A stretch of DNA of 64,000 bases from Microbacterium hatanonis (GTDB lineage Bacteria; Actinomycetota; Actinomycetes; Actinomycetales; Microbacteriaceae). The notes below the pieces were generated by a model that was not told the origin of the DNA, made no database searches, and saw nothing but the letters and a program-made list of their open reading frames with translations. Position numbers and translations under genes: made by a program. Of this stretch, positions 32,320-41,167 are shown one piece after another. Positions within the stretch are counted from its first letter, which is position 1, and each line of letters begins with the position of its first letter. The stretch is from positions 620,001-684,000 of the forward strand of contig NZ_VRSV01000001.1 of assembly GCF_008017415.1 (NCBI RefSeq), in the 5' to 3' direction.

Positions 32320-33264
32320 TCAGCGGGCAGCTTCGGTACGTGGTTCGGAGAGCGCCCCCGCGAGATCCCTGCAGAGGAGGTCGGCCGCGGCGTCTGCCGT
32401 CGGGCTTGACGCACCGTGCCCGAAGAAGCCATGGGGGAGGGTGGGGAACACGCGCAGAGTCACTGCGACGTCGGCGTCGGCGAGGGCGCGCGCGTAGGCG
32501 ATGTTGTCCTCGTAGAGGAAGTCGTGCTCCCCGACGCCGACGATCGCGGGCGCCAGGCCCTCGAGGCGCCCGAACGCCGGTCCGAGGCGCGGATCCTCAC
32601 CGACGGTGTCGAGAGCGTCTCCGAGGTACTGGCGCCCGACCAGCTCGCGCGCGAAGTCGCCGAGGAAGGTGACCGGATACAGCAGCAGCTGCGCGGCCAG
32701 GAGGATCCCTTCATCGCGGGCCCACTGGGCGGCGACCGCGGCGAGGTTGCCGCCCGAGCTGTCGCCGGCCACGGCGACGCGCTGCGGGTCACCGCCCAGT
32801 CCGCCGACGTTGTCGACCGACCACTTCAGGGCATCGCAGGCGTCGTCGACGGCCGCGGGGAACGGGTGCTCCGGCGCGAGCCGGTAGTCGACCTGCACGA
32901 CGGTCGCCCCGGTGCGCAGCGCGAGACGGGCGGCGCTGCTCTGGTGGGAGTCGAGGTCGCCGTGGATCCAGTTGCCGCCGTGGAAGTAGACCACGGTTCC
33001 GCCCTTCGGCTCGTGGGGGCGCTGGATGCGCACCGGGATGTCGCGCGTTGCGAGGTGGATCACGGTGTCCTCGATCGATGCGACGTCGAAGGCTTCGGGG
33101 GCGTAGAACTCCGCGTCCCGCTCGCGGGCGCGCCGACGGGCTTCGGGCCCCGGGATGTCGAAGCCGATCGGGTATCGGCCGGACTCCTGGATCGCCGCCT
33201 GAATCCGGGCGAGGTCCGCATCCAGGGGCGCTCCGGTGCGGTCGGGTACGAACAGAGCGGTCAT
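32320..33264 (-). CDS. Alpha/beta hydrolase, HSL-type esterase
   Basis: A 314-residue hydrolase of the hormone-sensitive-lipase group: oxyanion-hole YFHGGNWIHGD (HGGN in place of HGGG), VDYRLAPEHPFPAA, nucleophile elbow VAGDSSGGNLAAV, Asp in GVGEHDFLYEDN and His in LPHGFFGHG. Cytosolic. The ATG follows TGGAGGACTT. It is separated from the downstream operon by 101 bases with regulatory repeats, so it may be its own unit. It likely opens a short-chain ester. Confidence 0.93.
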   Translation of the reverse strand: MTALFVPDRTGAPLDADLARIQAAIQESGRYPIGFDIPGPEARRRARERDAEFYAPEAFDVASIEDTVIHLATRDIPVRIQRPHEPKGGTVVYFHGGNWIHGDLDSHQSSAARLALRTGATVVQVDYRLAPEHPFPAAVDDACDALKWSVDNVGGLGGDPQRVAVAGDSSGGNLAAVAAQWARDEGILLAAQLLLYPVTFLGDFARELVGRQYLGDALDTVGEDPRLGPAFGRLEGLAPAIVGVGEHDFLYEDNIAYARALADADVAVTLRVFPTLPHGFFGHGASSPTADAAADLLCRDLAGALSEPRTEAAR

Positions 33265-33397
33265 AAGTCCTCCATCGTCGGCGCTCGGGATGGAGGGCGG
33301 GCCTCGCATCCACAGGTCTATCCGGCGGTCGTTACCGGTGTGTAAATTGCGGGCGCGCGCCTTGCCGTCTCGAGCGTTCGGTCTCTAGAGTCCTCAC

Positions 33398-33425
33398 TAT
33401 ATGAGTTTATTGTTCGCACGATATG
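33398..33425. promoter_or_regulatory. AT-rich repeat region, candidate operator of the 33438 operon
   Basis: TATATG (33398-33403) and GATATGG (33420-33426) repeat the ATATG core 22 bases apart in a patch that is clearly AT-rich for this genome, ending 12 bases before the ATG at 33438. Confidence 0.4.
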
Positions 33426-33437
33426 GGATAGGTCGAC

Positions 33438-34106
33438 ATGACTGAGACACGTTGGGACGATGAGATCGCGACGATCCGACGGCTGCGCGCCGAACGTACG
33501 AAGGTCGGACACGGGGAGCGCCCGGCGGTCGTGATCGTCGACTTCCAGAAGGCGTTCGTGGCACACGAGAAGTCCGGCCCTTCGGCGGCGGCGGCACTGT
33601 CGAATACCGCCGTCCTGCTCGACGCGGCGCGCGCGGCGGGCGTGCCCGTCATCTATCTCGTGATGATTCTCGACTCCTTGGAGGACCGCATGCTCGCCCA
33701 GCGCGTGCGCTCCTCCCTGACGGAGCGGTGCGAGCGTGGCAATCCGTGGACGGAGATCAGCGATGTGGTCGCGGTGCAGCCCGGCGACCACGTCGTCGAG
33801 AAGACCGTCGCCACCGGTTTCTACAAGACCCGCCTCCATGATCTGCTCACCGAACTCAACATCGATGAGGTTGTCGTCGTCGGCACGAGCACCAGCGGGT
33901 GCGTGCGTGCGACGGTGATGGATGCCGCCTACCGCAACTATCGGGTGTCGGTTGTGGAGGAGTGCGTCGACGACTTCCGCACCGTCTCGGGCGAGGTGTC
34001 GCTCTGGGACATGCAGGACCGCTTCGGCGACGTGCGCAGCCTGGAGCACATGCTCGGGCACTTCGCCGCGCTCGGCCGACGTCGCGAGATGGCCGCTCCC
34101 GCGTGA
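33438..34106 (+). CDS. Isochorismatase-family cysteine hydrolase, second island copy
   Basis: A 222-residue hydrolase with Asp35 (AVVIVDFQKAF), Lys122 (VVEKTVATGFYKT) and Cys155 (GTSTSGCVRATVMDA), the complete family triad. About 35% of positions look shared with the copy at 20229, with the same STSGCVRAT motif, so both probably attack amide or carbamoyl groups in one pathway. First gene of a four-gene operon in which every junction is a 4-base overlap. Confidence 0.9.
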   Translation: MTETRWDDEIATIRRLRAERTKVGHGERPAVVIVDFQKAFVAHEKSGPSAAAALSNTAVLLDAARAAGVPVIYLVMILDSLEDRMLAQRVRSSLTERCERGNPWTEISDVVAVQPGDHVVEKTVATGFYKTRLHDLLTELNIDEVVVVGTSTSGCVRATVMDAAYRNYRVSVVEECVDDFRTVSGEVSLWDMQDRFGDVRSLEHMLGHFAALGRRREMAAPA

Positions 34107-35032
34107 TCGACAACAACAGCCGCCTCGTCTACGCCCCGATCGAAGGGCGACCGCGCGTGACCTGGCCCGGGGGCAAGACACTCGCCTTCTGGCATGCCCC
34201 CAACGTCGAACACTACGACTACGTCCCCCCGAGCGGCGTGGTGCAGGGCAGGGTGGACACCCCCGACCTCCAGCACTACGCGCATCGCGACTTCGGCAAC
34301 CGCGTCGGGTTCTGGCGGATGCTGCGGATCGTGGACGAGTTCGCCATGCCCTCGACCGTGTCGCTCAGCCTGTCGGTGCTGGAGGAGATACCGGAGGTTC
34401 GCGACGCGATGCTCGCCCGCGACTGGGAGGTCATGAGCCACGGCATCTCGAATCTGCGACCGCTGTACGGCTACTCGCTCGAGGAAGAGGACGCCTTCTA
34501 CGCCCTCAGCCAAGCGCTCGCGACGACCTACTACGACGGCCGTCGGATCAAGGGGATGCTGGGCCCGAAGGTGTCCGGAACCGACAACACCTGCGATCTG
34601 ATGGTGCGCCACGGCATGACGTATCACGCCGACTGGGTGCACGACGAGCAGCCGAGGCCGCTGCGCACCGACTCCGGGGCGCGCCTTGTTTCGATGCCGT
34701 ACTCGTACATGCTGAACGACGTGCCCCTGCTACATGCCAAGCACTTCTCCGCCGAAGAGTTCGTCCGCCTGGCGCGCGCGCAGATCGACCGGCTTCTCCG
34801 CGATAGCGAGGAGGACGGGCAGGGACGCGTGGTCTGCCTCGCGACGCATCCCTTCGTCATGGGCCAGCCTCACCTCGCGCGGGCCCTCGCCGAGATCTTC
34901 GCGGCGGTGCGCGCCGACGATCGGATCTGGGTGACGACCGCCGGCGACATCGCTGACCACTACATCGAACACCACTACGACGAGCAGCTGACGCATGCCG
35001 CCGCTCTCGGCGAGAGGATGCCCGCGAGATGA
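34103..35032 (+). CDS. Polysaccharide deacetylase (NodB-fold) family protein
   Basis: A 309-residue member of the branch resembling PuuE-type allantoinases rather than cell-wall deacetylases: there is no signal peptide, and the first motif is LAFWHAPNVEHYDYVP instead of a DDG motif. EVMSHGISNLRPLYG and LATHPFVMGQPH supply the expected metal-binding histidines. It probably hydrolyses a cyclic or linear amide in the cytoplasm. GTG start at 34103 overlaps the upstream stop (GTGA). Confidence 0.82.
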   Translation: MIDNNSRLVYAPIEGRPRVTWPGGKTLAFWHAPNVEHYDYVPPSGVVQGRVDTPDLQHYAHRDFGNRVGFWRMLRIVDEFAMPSTVSLSLSVLEEIPEVRDAMLARDWEVMSHGISNLRPLYGYSLEEEDAFYALSQALATTYYDGRRIKGMLGPKVSGTDNTCDLMVRHGMTYHADWVHDEQPRPLRTDSGARLVSMPYSYMLNDVPLLHAKHFSAEEFVRLARAQIDRLLRDSEEDGQGRVVCLATHPFVMGQPHLARALAEIFAAVRADDRIWVTTAGDIADHYIEHHYDEQLTHAAALGERMPAR

Positions 35033-35934
35033 CGCTGATCCCTCACCCCGCGGAGGCCACGGTCTACGCCCCCGACATCCCTCGATCATTCGAGCCGTCC
35101 CGGGCGTCGTGGCAGTCGCCGACTCCGCTCACCGTGAGCGTGCTCCTGCACGCGCCGGCATATCTCGATGTCGTCCCGGCGGGTGCTCGGAAGCCGCGCG
35201 CGATGCAGGGGGGTGTCGGTCGGGAGACCGGAGAACCCGCGCACGGGCAGGTGGCCCGACTTTCGCAGTGGGACTTCGGCCTCACCACCGGGGTGTTCCG
35301 CCTGCTGCGGATCGCCGAGCAGGCCGAGGTGCCAGTGGCTGTGGCCCTCGACGCTCAGGGCTGCGCGGCGATGCCCGGCCTCGCCGAGGCGGTCGCCGCT
35401 CGCGCGGGCGAGATCGTCGTGCGCGGGAGCGCGGCCAACGCGATCCTGTCGGCGAACATGTCGGCGGGCGAGGAGCGCGCCTACGTCGAAGAGACCACGG
35501 CGGTCGTGTCCCAGACGACCGGGACGACCCCAGTCGGCTGGTTCGGTCCCGAACGGGCGTCGACGCCCCGCACGACGTCGGTCCTGGCCGACGCCGGGTT
35601 CCGTTGGATCGGGGACTGGCCGCTCGACGAGGCTCCCGTGCAGCTCGAGGGTGCGGCTGCGGGTCTCACCGCGCTGCCGTTCGCCCTCGACACCGAGGAC
35701 ATGTTCGCCCTCTATACCCGAGGGCTCCCTTTCGTCGAGTACGAGCGGATGCTGCGCGCCACCGTCGATCAGCTCATCGAGGACGCCGCGATCGTAGGGC
35801 CGAGATTCCTCGGACTGAGCTGGTTCGGCTGGGTGCTCGGACAGGCGTGCTTCGCCGATGTCGCCGAGCGCACGCTCGCCTACCTCGCCGATCGTTCGGA
35901 CGTGCGGATCGTGCTGCCGTCCACGCTGGCGTGA
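35029..35934 (+). CDS. Degenerate polysaccharide-deacetylase-like protein
   Basis: A 301-residue relative of the preceding gene product. Segments align (FGLTTGVFRLLRIAEQAEVP with FGNRVGFWRMLRIVDEFAMP, and RFLGLSWFGWVLGQ with VVCLATHPFVMGQ), but the metal histidines are replaced: SHGISN becomes RGSAAN and THPF becomes WFGW. It is therefore unlikely to catalyse hydrolysis alone and may pair with the active copy. ATGA overlap with the upstream gene and GTGA with the transporter gene. Confidence 0.75.
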   Translation: MTLIPHPAEATVYAPDIPRSFEPSRASWQSPTPLTVSVLLHAPAYLDVVPAGARKPRAMQGGVGRETGEPAHGQVARLSQWDFGLTTGVFRLLRIAEQAEVPVAVALDAQGCAAMPGLAEAVAARAGEIVVRGSAANAILSANMSAGEERAYVEETTAVVSQTTGTTPVGWFGPERASTPRTTSVLADAGFRWIGDWPLDEAPVQLEGAAAGLTALPFALDTEDMFALYTRGLPFVEYERMLRATVDQLIEDAAIVGPRFLGLSWFGWVLGQACFADVAERTLAYLADRSDVRIVLPSTLA

Positions 35935-37328
35935 CGGCGGACGCGCGGCGCCCACCGCTGCCCCGGTCGCTCGGGTGGGTGCTCGGGTCGGGGACGGTGC
36001 TTCAGGGCCTCAACTCGTCGCTCATCGCGGTGGCTATCGTCTCAGTCGGTGCGTGGTTCGGAGCGGGGGATCAGCTCCCGTGGCTCGTTTCTGCGTTCTA
36101 CATCGCCTGCGCGGTCGCCTCACCGGTCGCCGGTCGACTAGTCGATCTCTTCGGGGCGCGTCGGATGTACCTGGTGGGCTTGGGCATCGTGCTCGTCGCC
36201 GCGGTGTTCGGTCCGTTCGTCCCCACAATGGACCTCCTCGTCGCCGACCGTGTGTTGCTGGGAGTGGGTGCGTCCCTCCATTTCCCTGCTGCCATGTCGA
36301 TCATTCGACGGCAGGCGGCCGAACGCGAGGCCGACGGGCGCCCAGCGATCGGGGTCATCGCGCTATGCGGACAGACGACGGCGGCGATCGGCCCCACCCT
36401 CGGCGGACTCATCGTCACCGCCACGGGCTGGCAAGGAATCTTCTGGGTGAACGTGCCTATCGTTCTCACGTCCGCACTCCTCGTCGTCTCTCGCGTTCCG
36501 CGGGAGGCCCCACCAGGCCGCTATGGGGTGCGCGAGGTCACTCGACTTCTCGATCCGGGCGGTCTCGTTCTCTTCGTCGCCGCACTCGTCCTGACGATGA
36601 TGGGGCTCCTCGCCTTGGCGGACGTTGTCGGGGGTGACCTCACCGGCCTCGTCGTCGTGGCCGCATCGCTGCCCCTCTGGGCGGCGTTCGTCTTCCGCGA
36701 GCTTCGGGCGCGCACCCCGCTGCTCGACCTGCGGTTACTTGCACGGCATAAGGAATTGACCGCCACCTGTGCGCGAGCGGTCGTCACATTCATCGCGTTC
36801 TACGCCGTGTTCTACGGATTCCCGCAATGGTTGGAGGCGCACCGGGGCCTCTCTCCGGCTGTGGTGGGGCTCGTCGTTCTTCCGGTGTTCGGCGTCGGGG
36901 TCGCCAGCACGATCCTCGCCACCACCCTCGGCCGGCGGCTCTCGCCTCGCTCCCTGCTCATCGTGGGCGGGATCGCGTTCGCTGCCGGGGGCGGCGTGCT
37001 CGCCGTGTGGGTGTCGGACGACGCACCGTTGTGGCTCTTGATAGCAGCTGCCGCGCTCCTGGGCGTCCCGAACGGATTCAACAACATCGGCAACCAGCTG
37101 ATCCTGCACGACAGCGTGCCCGCCGACGCCATGGGCATGAGCAGCGGACTCTATCGAACCTCCCAGTACGTGGGCGCTGCCCTGTCTTCGGTCGTCGTCG
37201 CGGCGCTGATCGGCACGGGTCTCGACGACGGCGGCATCCGGCGCCTGGGCGTTGCGATCGCGGGAATCGGTCTGCTGCTCGCTGTCCTCAGCGTCTTCGC
37301 TCGGGCGAAACGTCGCCGAGCCGAGTGA
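35931..37328 (+). CDS. MFS transporter (DHA2-like)
   Basis: A 465-residue membrane protein with about 13-14 helices. The loop between helices 2 and 3 (GRLVDLFGARRMYLVG) is the MFS signature, and ALCGQTTAAIGPTLGGLI resembles motif C of drug/proton antiporters. GTG start overlaps the previous gene (GTGA). In a catabolic operon it may export a product, or import substrate in addition to the ABC system. Confidence 0.88.
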   Translation: MTADARRPPLPRSLGWVLGSGTVLQGLNSSLIAVAIVSVGAWFGAGDQLPWLVSAFYIACAVASPVAGRLVDLFGARRMYLVGLGIVLVAAVFGPFVPTMDLLVADRVLLGVGASLHFPAAMSIIRRQAAEREADGRPAIGVIALCGQTTAAIGPTLGGLIVTATGWQGIFWVNVPIVLTSALLVVSRVPREAPPGRYGVREVTRLLDPGGLVLFVAALVLTMMGLLALADVVGGDLTGLVVVAASLPLWAAFVFRELRARTPLLDLRLLARHKELTATCARAVVTFIAFYAVFYGFPQWLEAHRGLSPAVVGLVVLPVFGVGVASTILATTLGRRLSPRSLLIVGGIAFAAGGGVLAVWVSDDAPLWLLIAAAALLGVPNGFNNIGNQLILHDSVPADAMGMSSGLYRTSQYVGAALSSVVVAALIGTGLDDGGIRRLGVAIAGIGLLLAVLSVFARAKRRRAE

Positions 37329-37527
37329 CACCGTCGACAGGACCGACGGCGACCGTGCGGCTCTCGAGTCTGCGGGTGCGGCTGACGCCCCATGCGGCTC
37401 GGGCCCATAACGATGGTGGCCGCTCGGTCTCGCCGAGAACGGTCGGGCCGCCCCTGACCAAGCGCGTTCTCGTCTTCGTCAGGTCGGCGCATGCATGCGA
37501 GGTGTTCTGCAGAAACCCGCAGTGATA

Positions 37528-37603
37528 TGGTGCCCCCGACTGGAATCGAACCAGCGACCTTTGGTACCGGAAACCAACGCTCTATCCCCTGAGCTACGGA
37601 GGC
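37528..37603 (-). tRNA. tRNA-Arg (anticodon CCG)
   Basis: On the minus strand the sequence folds as a cloverleaf: acceptor GCCTCCG with CGGGGGC, D-arm from GCTC to GAGC, anticodon stem TTGGT/ACCAA with loop TTCCGGT (CCG), T-arm GCTGG-TTCGATT-CCAGT, and an encoded ACCA end. It reads CGG codons. It borders the catabolic island. Confidence 0.95.
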
Positions 37604-37667
37604 GGACTGAACGAGGCTACCACCGGCGGCGCTACTCGCCCGTCACCCGAGCGGCGCGCAGCATCCG

Positions 37668-37895
37668 TCAGATGACGGGGTCGGAGTCTGAGGCGGGTTC
37701 GCCTTCGTCCGTGATCACGCCGGTAGGTTCGGCGTCCTCCACGGTGTGATGGGTGCCGAGCTGGTCGGCGAGCGCCCGACCCTGGTCGACGGCCTCTTCC
37801 TTGCTCGAGAAGCTCGCCGACAGTTCGGGGCGCCCCTCGACGTAGTTCTCCCACTGACCGCGGTTCGAACGGGTGTGCACTTCGTCTTGAGCCAT
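37668..37895 (-). CDS. DUF2188-like small protein
   Basis: A 75-residue protein with the DUF2188 pattern: EVHTRSNRGQWENYVEG, then SFSSKEEAVDQGRALADQ and HHTVEDAEPTG, ending in an acidic tail. DUF2188 proteins are small and uncharacterised. It starts at ATG 37895; eight upstream codons are also open but lack a better start. Divergent from the AraC-type gene. Confidence 0.75.
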   Translation of the reverse strand: MAQDEVHTRSNRGQWENYVEGRPELSASFSSKEEAVDQGRALADQLGTHHTVEDAEPTGVITDEGEPASDSDPVI

Positions 37896-37935
37896 GGCGG
37901 AAGTCAACTCCCCTTGCACCGGGGAGTCACCCGCC

Positions 37936-37960
37936 TTGACACGGTGCCGGCGGAATACCT
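37936..37960 (+). promoter_or_regulatory. Putative promoter of the AraC-type gene
   Basis: A consensus TTGACA at 37936-37941 with a weak -10 (around TACCTC, 37957-37962) about 15-16 bases on. It lies downstream of the ATG at 37894, which supports the later GTG start at 37987. Confidence 0.4.
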
Positions 37961-37986
37961 CTCGGACGTCGGTCGTTGCCAGCCGT

Positions 37987-38871
37987 GTGACGTTCGATCC
38001 CGCGACGCTGGAGAGCGTGCTCTCGTCCCTCGATGTGCAGCTGGGCGAGACGCGGCAACGATCGCTGCCGGCCGGAGGACGCCTCGGTGTCGATCGCGGA
38101 GTGCTGACCCTCGTCTACGTCGTGGCGGGGGAGGTCACCGGGGATGCGTCGTCGGAGACGGCCTGCGCGGTGGACGTCGCCGCCGGCGCCGCGTCGCTGT
38201 GCGCGACGCGCACGCTTCTCGCCGGCGACGCGTTCCTCTCCTTCGGGAGGTGCGCGGCCTCGCTCACGTCGACCTCGGGAGCGCGGCTGATGACCGCTGA
38301 GGTGCACGTGACTTCCCCGAACGCCGTCCGGCCTCTGCCGGGGGTGATCTTCGTCACGGGATTCGCGAGGCTCGAGCCGGCCGCCGCCGCGCTCGCCGCG
38401 CAACTCGGTCCGGGCGACGGTGACGCGACACGCACCGGTGACCCCATGATCTGCCGGCTGATGGTGACGACCGTCCTGCTGTCGGTGATCCGCGCATGGG
38501 CCGACCGTGACAGCGCATCGCGGCTGCCGCTCACGACGGGCGACGACTACCTCGACCGGGTCGCGGCGGCCGTCCGCGACGAGCCGGGGCGCCTGTGGAC
38601 CGTGGACGCGCTCGCGACCATCGGCGCGATGTCGCGCACGGTGCTGACCGAGCGGTTCCGCGCCGCCTTCGGCCGTTCGCCGGCCAGCTACGTCACCGAG
38701 GTGCGGATGCGGCGCGCCCAGGAGATGCTCCAGTCAGGACGCAGCGTGTCGGAGACCTCGCGCGCGATGGGGTACGCCTCCGACGAAGGGTTCAGTCGGG
38801 CCTTCCGCCGCCACGTCGGCGTCGTGCCGTCATCCTGGCGTGCCGGCCATCGCGGCGGCGTCGCGGTCTGA
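37987..38871 (+). CDS. AraC family transcriptional regulator
   Basis: A 294-residue regulator. The N-terminal half is a cupin-like effector domain (AraC-binding-like type, VTFDPATLESVLSSLDVQLG, RGVLTLVYVVAGEVTG). The C-terminal hundred residues are two helix-turn-helix motifs: WTVDALATIGAMSRTVLTERF and SVSETSRAMGYASDEGFSRAFR, with FGRSPASYVTEVRMRRAQ between. GTG 37987 is chosen from the promoter position; ATG 37894 would add 31 residues of poor composition. It is convergent with an MFS gene it may control. Confidence 0.88.
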   Translation: MTFDPATLESVLSSLDVQLGETRQRSLPAGGRLGVDRGVLTLVYVVAGEVTGDASSETACAVDVAAGAASLCATRTLLAGDAFLSFGRCAASLTSTSGARLMTAEVHVTSPNAVRPLPGVIFVTGFARLEPAAAALAAQLGPGDGDATRTGDPMICRLMVTTVLLSVIRAWADRDSASRLPLTTGDDYLDRVAAAVRDEPGRLWTVDALATIGAMSRTVLTERFRAAFGRSPASYVTEVRMRRAQEMLQSGRSVSETSRAMGYASDEGFSRAFRRHVGVVPSSWRAGHRGGVAV

Positions 38872-38909
38872 GATCTGGCGGAGGCAGCGCAGCCGCCCCC
38901 GCCCGCGGC

Positions 38910-40121
38910 TCAACGCTCGCCGACGTCGGCTCTCGACGACGCGCGGTTCGACGCTCCGAACAGCGCCGCGCCGACCAGGAGCAGCACGATCCCGATGACG
39001 TAGTTCGCTTCGACGCCGAGGCTGTCGACGAGGATGCCGCCGAAGCCGGCCGCCAGCACGATCGCCCCTTGGAACCCGACGACGACGAGGCTTCCGCCGG
39101 CCTCGAGTCGGTCGGGCATCCGGTGACCGACCCACGCGTTCACGATGATCAGCCACGACGCGAAGAACATGCCCCAGACGAACACGGCGGCACCGATCGC
39201 CACGACCGCCCCGGGCAGCAGCAGCACGCCGATCACTGCGACGGCCATGGCGACCGGTGCGAACACACCGAAGAACGCCAACGAGCGGTCGATGACCAGC
39301 CCGATCACGATGTTGCCGATCAGACCGCCGGCGCCGAAGAGCGCGAGGAGCACCACGACGATGCCCGCATCGACGTCCGGTGTGCGCTCGAGGGCCAGCC
39401 GAATGTAGGTGTATGCGAGGAAGTGCCCGAGCACGATGAGCACGTGGCCGGCGAGTCCGAGCCCCACGCCGCGTCGGCGAACGGTGTCGACGAGGATCCG
39501 GATGCTGGCCGCCTGGGTCGCCGGCACGCTCGGCAGCGAGACGCGAAGCGGGATGGCGAGGAGGGCGGTGGCGACCCCGATGATCAGGAAGGTCGCGCGC
39601 CAGTCGACCAGCTCGCTCAGGACGACGCCGAGCGGAACGCCGGCGACGGTGGCGAGCGACATGCCTGCCGAGGTGAACATCACCGCGCGCCCGACCCTCT
39701 CGGGGCCCGCCACGTGCGCGGCCACGGTGATCGACATCGCCCAGAACGCGCTGATGGCCGCCCCGAGCAGGAACCGCGCCAGCAGCACGAGCACGAGGTT
39801 GGGGGCGATCGCCGCGAGCACTCCCGACGCCCCCGCCGCGAGGGCCATGACGACGAGGAGGGTCCGGCGATCGAGCCGCGGGAAGATGAGCCCGACCGTC
39901 GGGGCGACGACGAGACCCACGAGGGCGGTGACGGTGACGGTCTGGCCCGCCTGTCCCGGGGTGACGCCGAGCCCCGCCGCCATCTCCGTGAGAACGCCGT
40001 TCGGAAGGAACTCGGCGGTGACCAGAAGGAAGCTCATGAGCATGAGAGCGATGAGCGCACCGTAGGGCATGCGACGCGCACCGGTGGCGACCTGGACGGG
40101 TACGGGGGAGGTCGTTGTCAT
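38910..40121 (-). CDS. MFS transporter (DHA1-like, AraJ/chloramphenicol-exporter group)
   Basis: A 403-residue protein with 12 predicted helices: ALIALMLMSFLLVTAEFLPNG begins helix 1, PTVGLIFPRLDRRTLLVVM is the helix 2-3 signature and ITVAAHVAGPERVGRAVMF follows. The group exports sugars, arabinose polymers or chloramphenicol-like drugs. It stops 38 bases from the stop of the AraC-type gene (convergent), and is divergent from the transglutaminase-like gene. Confidence 0.9.
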   Translation of the reverse strand: MTTTSPVPVQVATGARRMPYGALIALMLMSFLLVTAEFLPNGVLTEMAAGLGVTPGQAGQTVTVTALVGLVVAPTVGLIFPRLDRRTLLVVMALAAGASGVLAAIAPNLVLVLLARFLLGAAISAFWAMSITVAAHVAGPERVGRAVMFTSAGMSLATVAGVPLGVVLSELVDWRATFLIIGVATALLAIPLRVSLPSVPATQAASIRILVDTVRRRGVGLGLAGHVLIVLGHFLAYTYIRLALERTPDVDAGIVVVLLALFGAGGLIGNIVIGLVIDRSLAFFGVFAPVAMAVAVIGVLLLPGAVVAIGAAVFVWGMFFASWLIIVNAWVGHRMPDRLEAGGSLVVVGFQGAIVLAAGFGGILVDSLGVEANYVIGIVLLLVGAALFGASNRASSRADVGER

Positions 40122-40318
40122 ACGTCTACTCTCGCGGTCGCCGACCGCACCCGCCCGACCGGACGTCCGCCGCATCCGACCGTTCGTCCGGTCCGCACTC
40201 CCGCCGACATGCCTCGGAACGGGTCGTCCGCAAGGCGCAATCGCCCGAAACGCGGCACCTCGCGCGCGGCGGGTCGGCGGCGCGCGAACACGTCGGAAAC
40301 GCGTGCGAGGATTGCTCG

Positions 40319-41122
40319 GTGCAGCGCCTCGTTACCGCCGAACTCGACCTCGAGCTCGCAGCATCCGCAGACCTCATCTTCCAGATCACCGCGGCCTCGA
40401 ACGTGCCCGTCACGAGCGAGCAGCTCACCTTCACGCAGGGCGACCGCGTGTACACGCCGACCGAGATCGTCGATCAGACGGGCAGTCGCCTGCACCGGTT
40501 CACTGGTGAGGCGGGCGCCCTCACCGTGCGGTACGACGCGACGATCTCGGGTCCGGCGGCGATCGCCCACACCAGCGATCTCGAGACCATCACCTACCTG
40601 CGCCCGAGCCGCTACTGCCAGTCCGACGAGGTGTTCGCCCAGGCGCGGCGTCAGTTCCGCGGACTCAGCGGTGTCGAGCTCGTCGACGCCGTCTCGCAGT
40701 TCGTCTCGTCGAGCGTCGTGTACACGCCCGGCCTCAGCCTCGGCACCGACAGTGCCGTGACGACGCTGATGACGGGCCAGGGCGTCTGCCGCGACTACGC
40801 GCACGTCGTCATCGCCCTGCTGCGCGCGATGGACGTGCCCGCGCGCTACGCCGCGTGCTTCGCGCCCGGACTCGAGCCCATGGACTTCCACGCGGTCGCC
40901 GAGGCCTATGTGGACGGGTCGTGGTACGTCATCGATGCCACGCGCCTCGCCGACCGGCGCTCGCTCGTGCGCATCGCGACGGGCCGTGACGCGGCCGACT
41001 GCGCCTTCCTCAGCTACCACGGCGCGAACCTCACGCTCGAGCGCATGCGCGTCGACGCGTGGGTGACGGATGCTGCGCCCGAGGCCGCCGACGACCACGA
41101 AGCGCTGGTGCAGTTGGCCTGA
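40319..41122 (+). CDS. Transglutaminase-like cysteine protease family protein
   Basis: A 267-residue protein. The N-terminal half is a beta-sandwich (RLVTAELDLELAASADLIFQ, GALTVRYDATISG) as in transglutaminase_N proteins; the catalytic Cys lies in TGQGVCRDYAHVVIALLRA, the His in MDFHAVAEAYVDG and the Asp in WYVIDATRLADR. Triad order and spacing fit bacterial transglutaminase/protease folds. There is no signal peptide. GTG start at 40319; longer starts are possible. Its substrate is unknown. Confidence 0.88.
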   Translation: MQRLVTAELDLELAASADLIFQITAASNVPVTSEQLTFTQGDRVYTPTEIVDQTGSRLHRFTGEAGALTVRYDATISGPAAIAHTSDLETITYLRPSRYCQSDEVFAQARRQFRGLSGVELVDAVSQFVSSSVVYTPGLSLGTDSAVTTLMTGQGVCRDYAHVVIALLRAMDVPARYAACFAPGLEPMDFHAVAEAYVDGSWYVIDATRLADRRSLVRIATGRDAADCAFLSYHGANLTLERMRVDAWVTDAAPEAADDHEALVQLA

Positions 41123-41167
41123 TCGGCCCGCGCCCGGCGCCGACCCGGCCCGCAGCCGCGCGAACCG

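Noticed and set aside
37329..37527. Short frames after the MFS gene
   Set aside because: They lack start signals and protein-like composition; the stretch holds nothing I can support beyond the tRNA promoter side.
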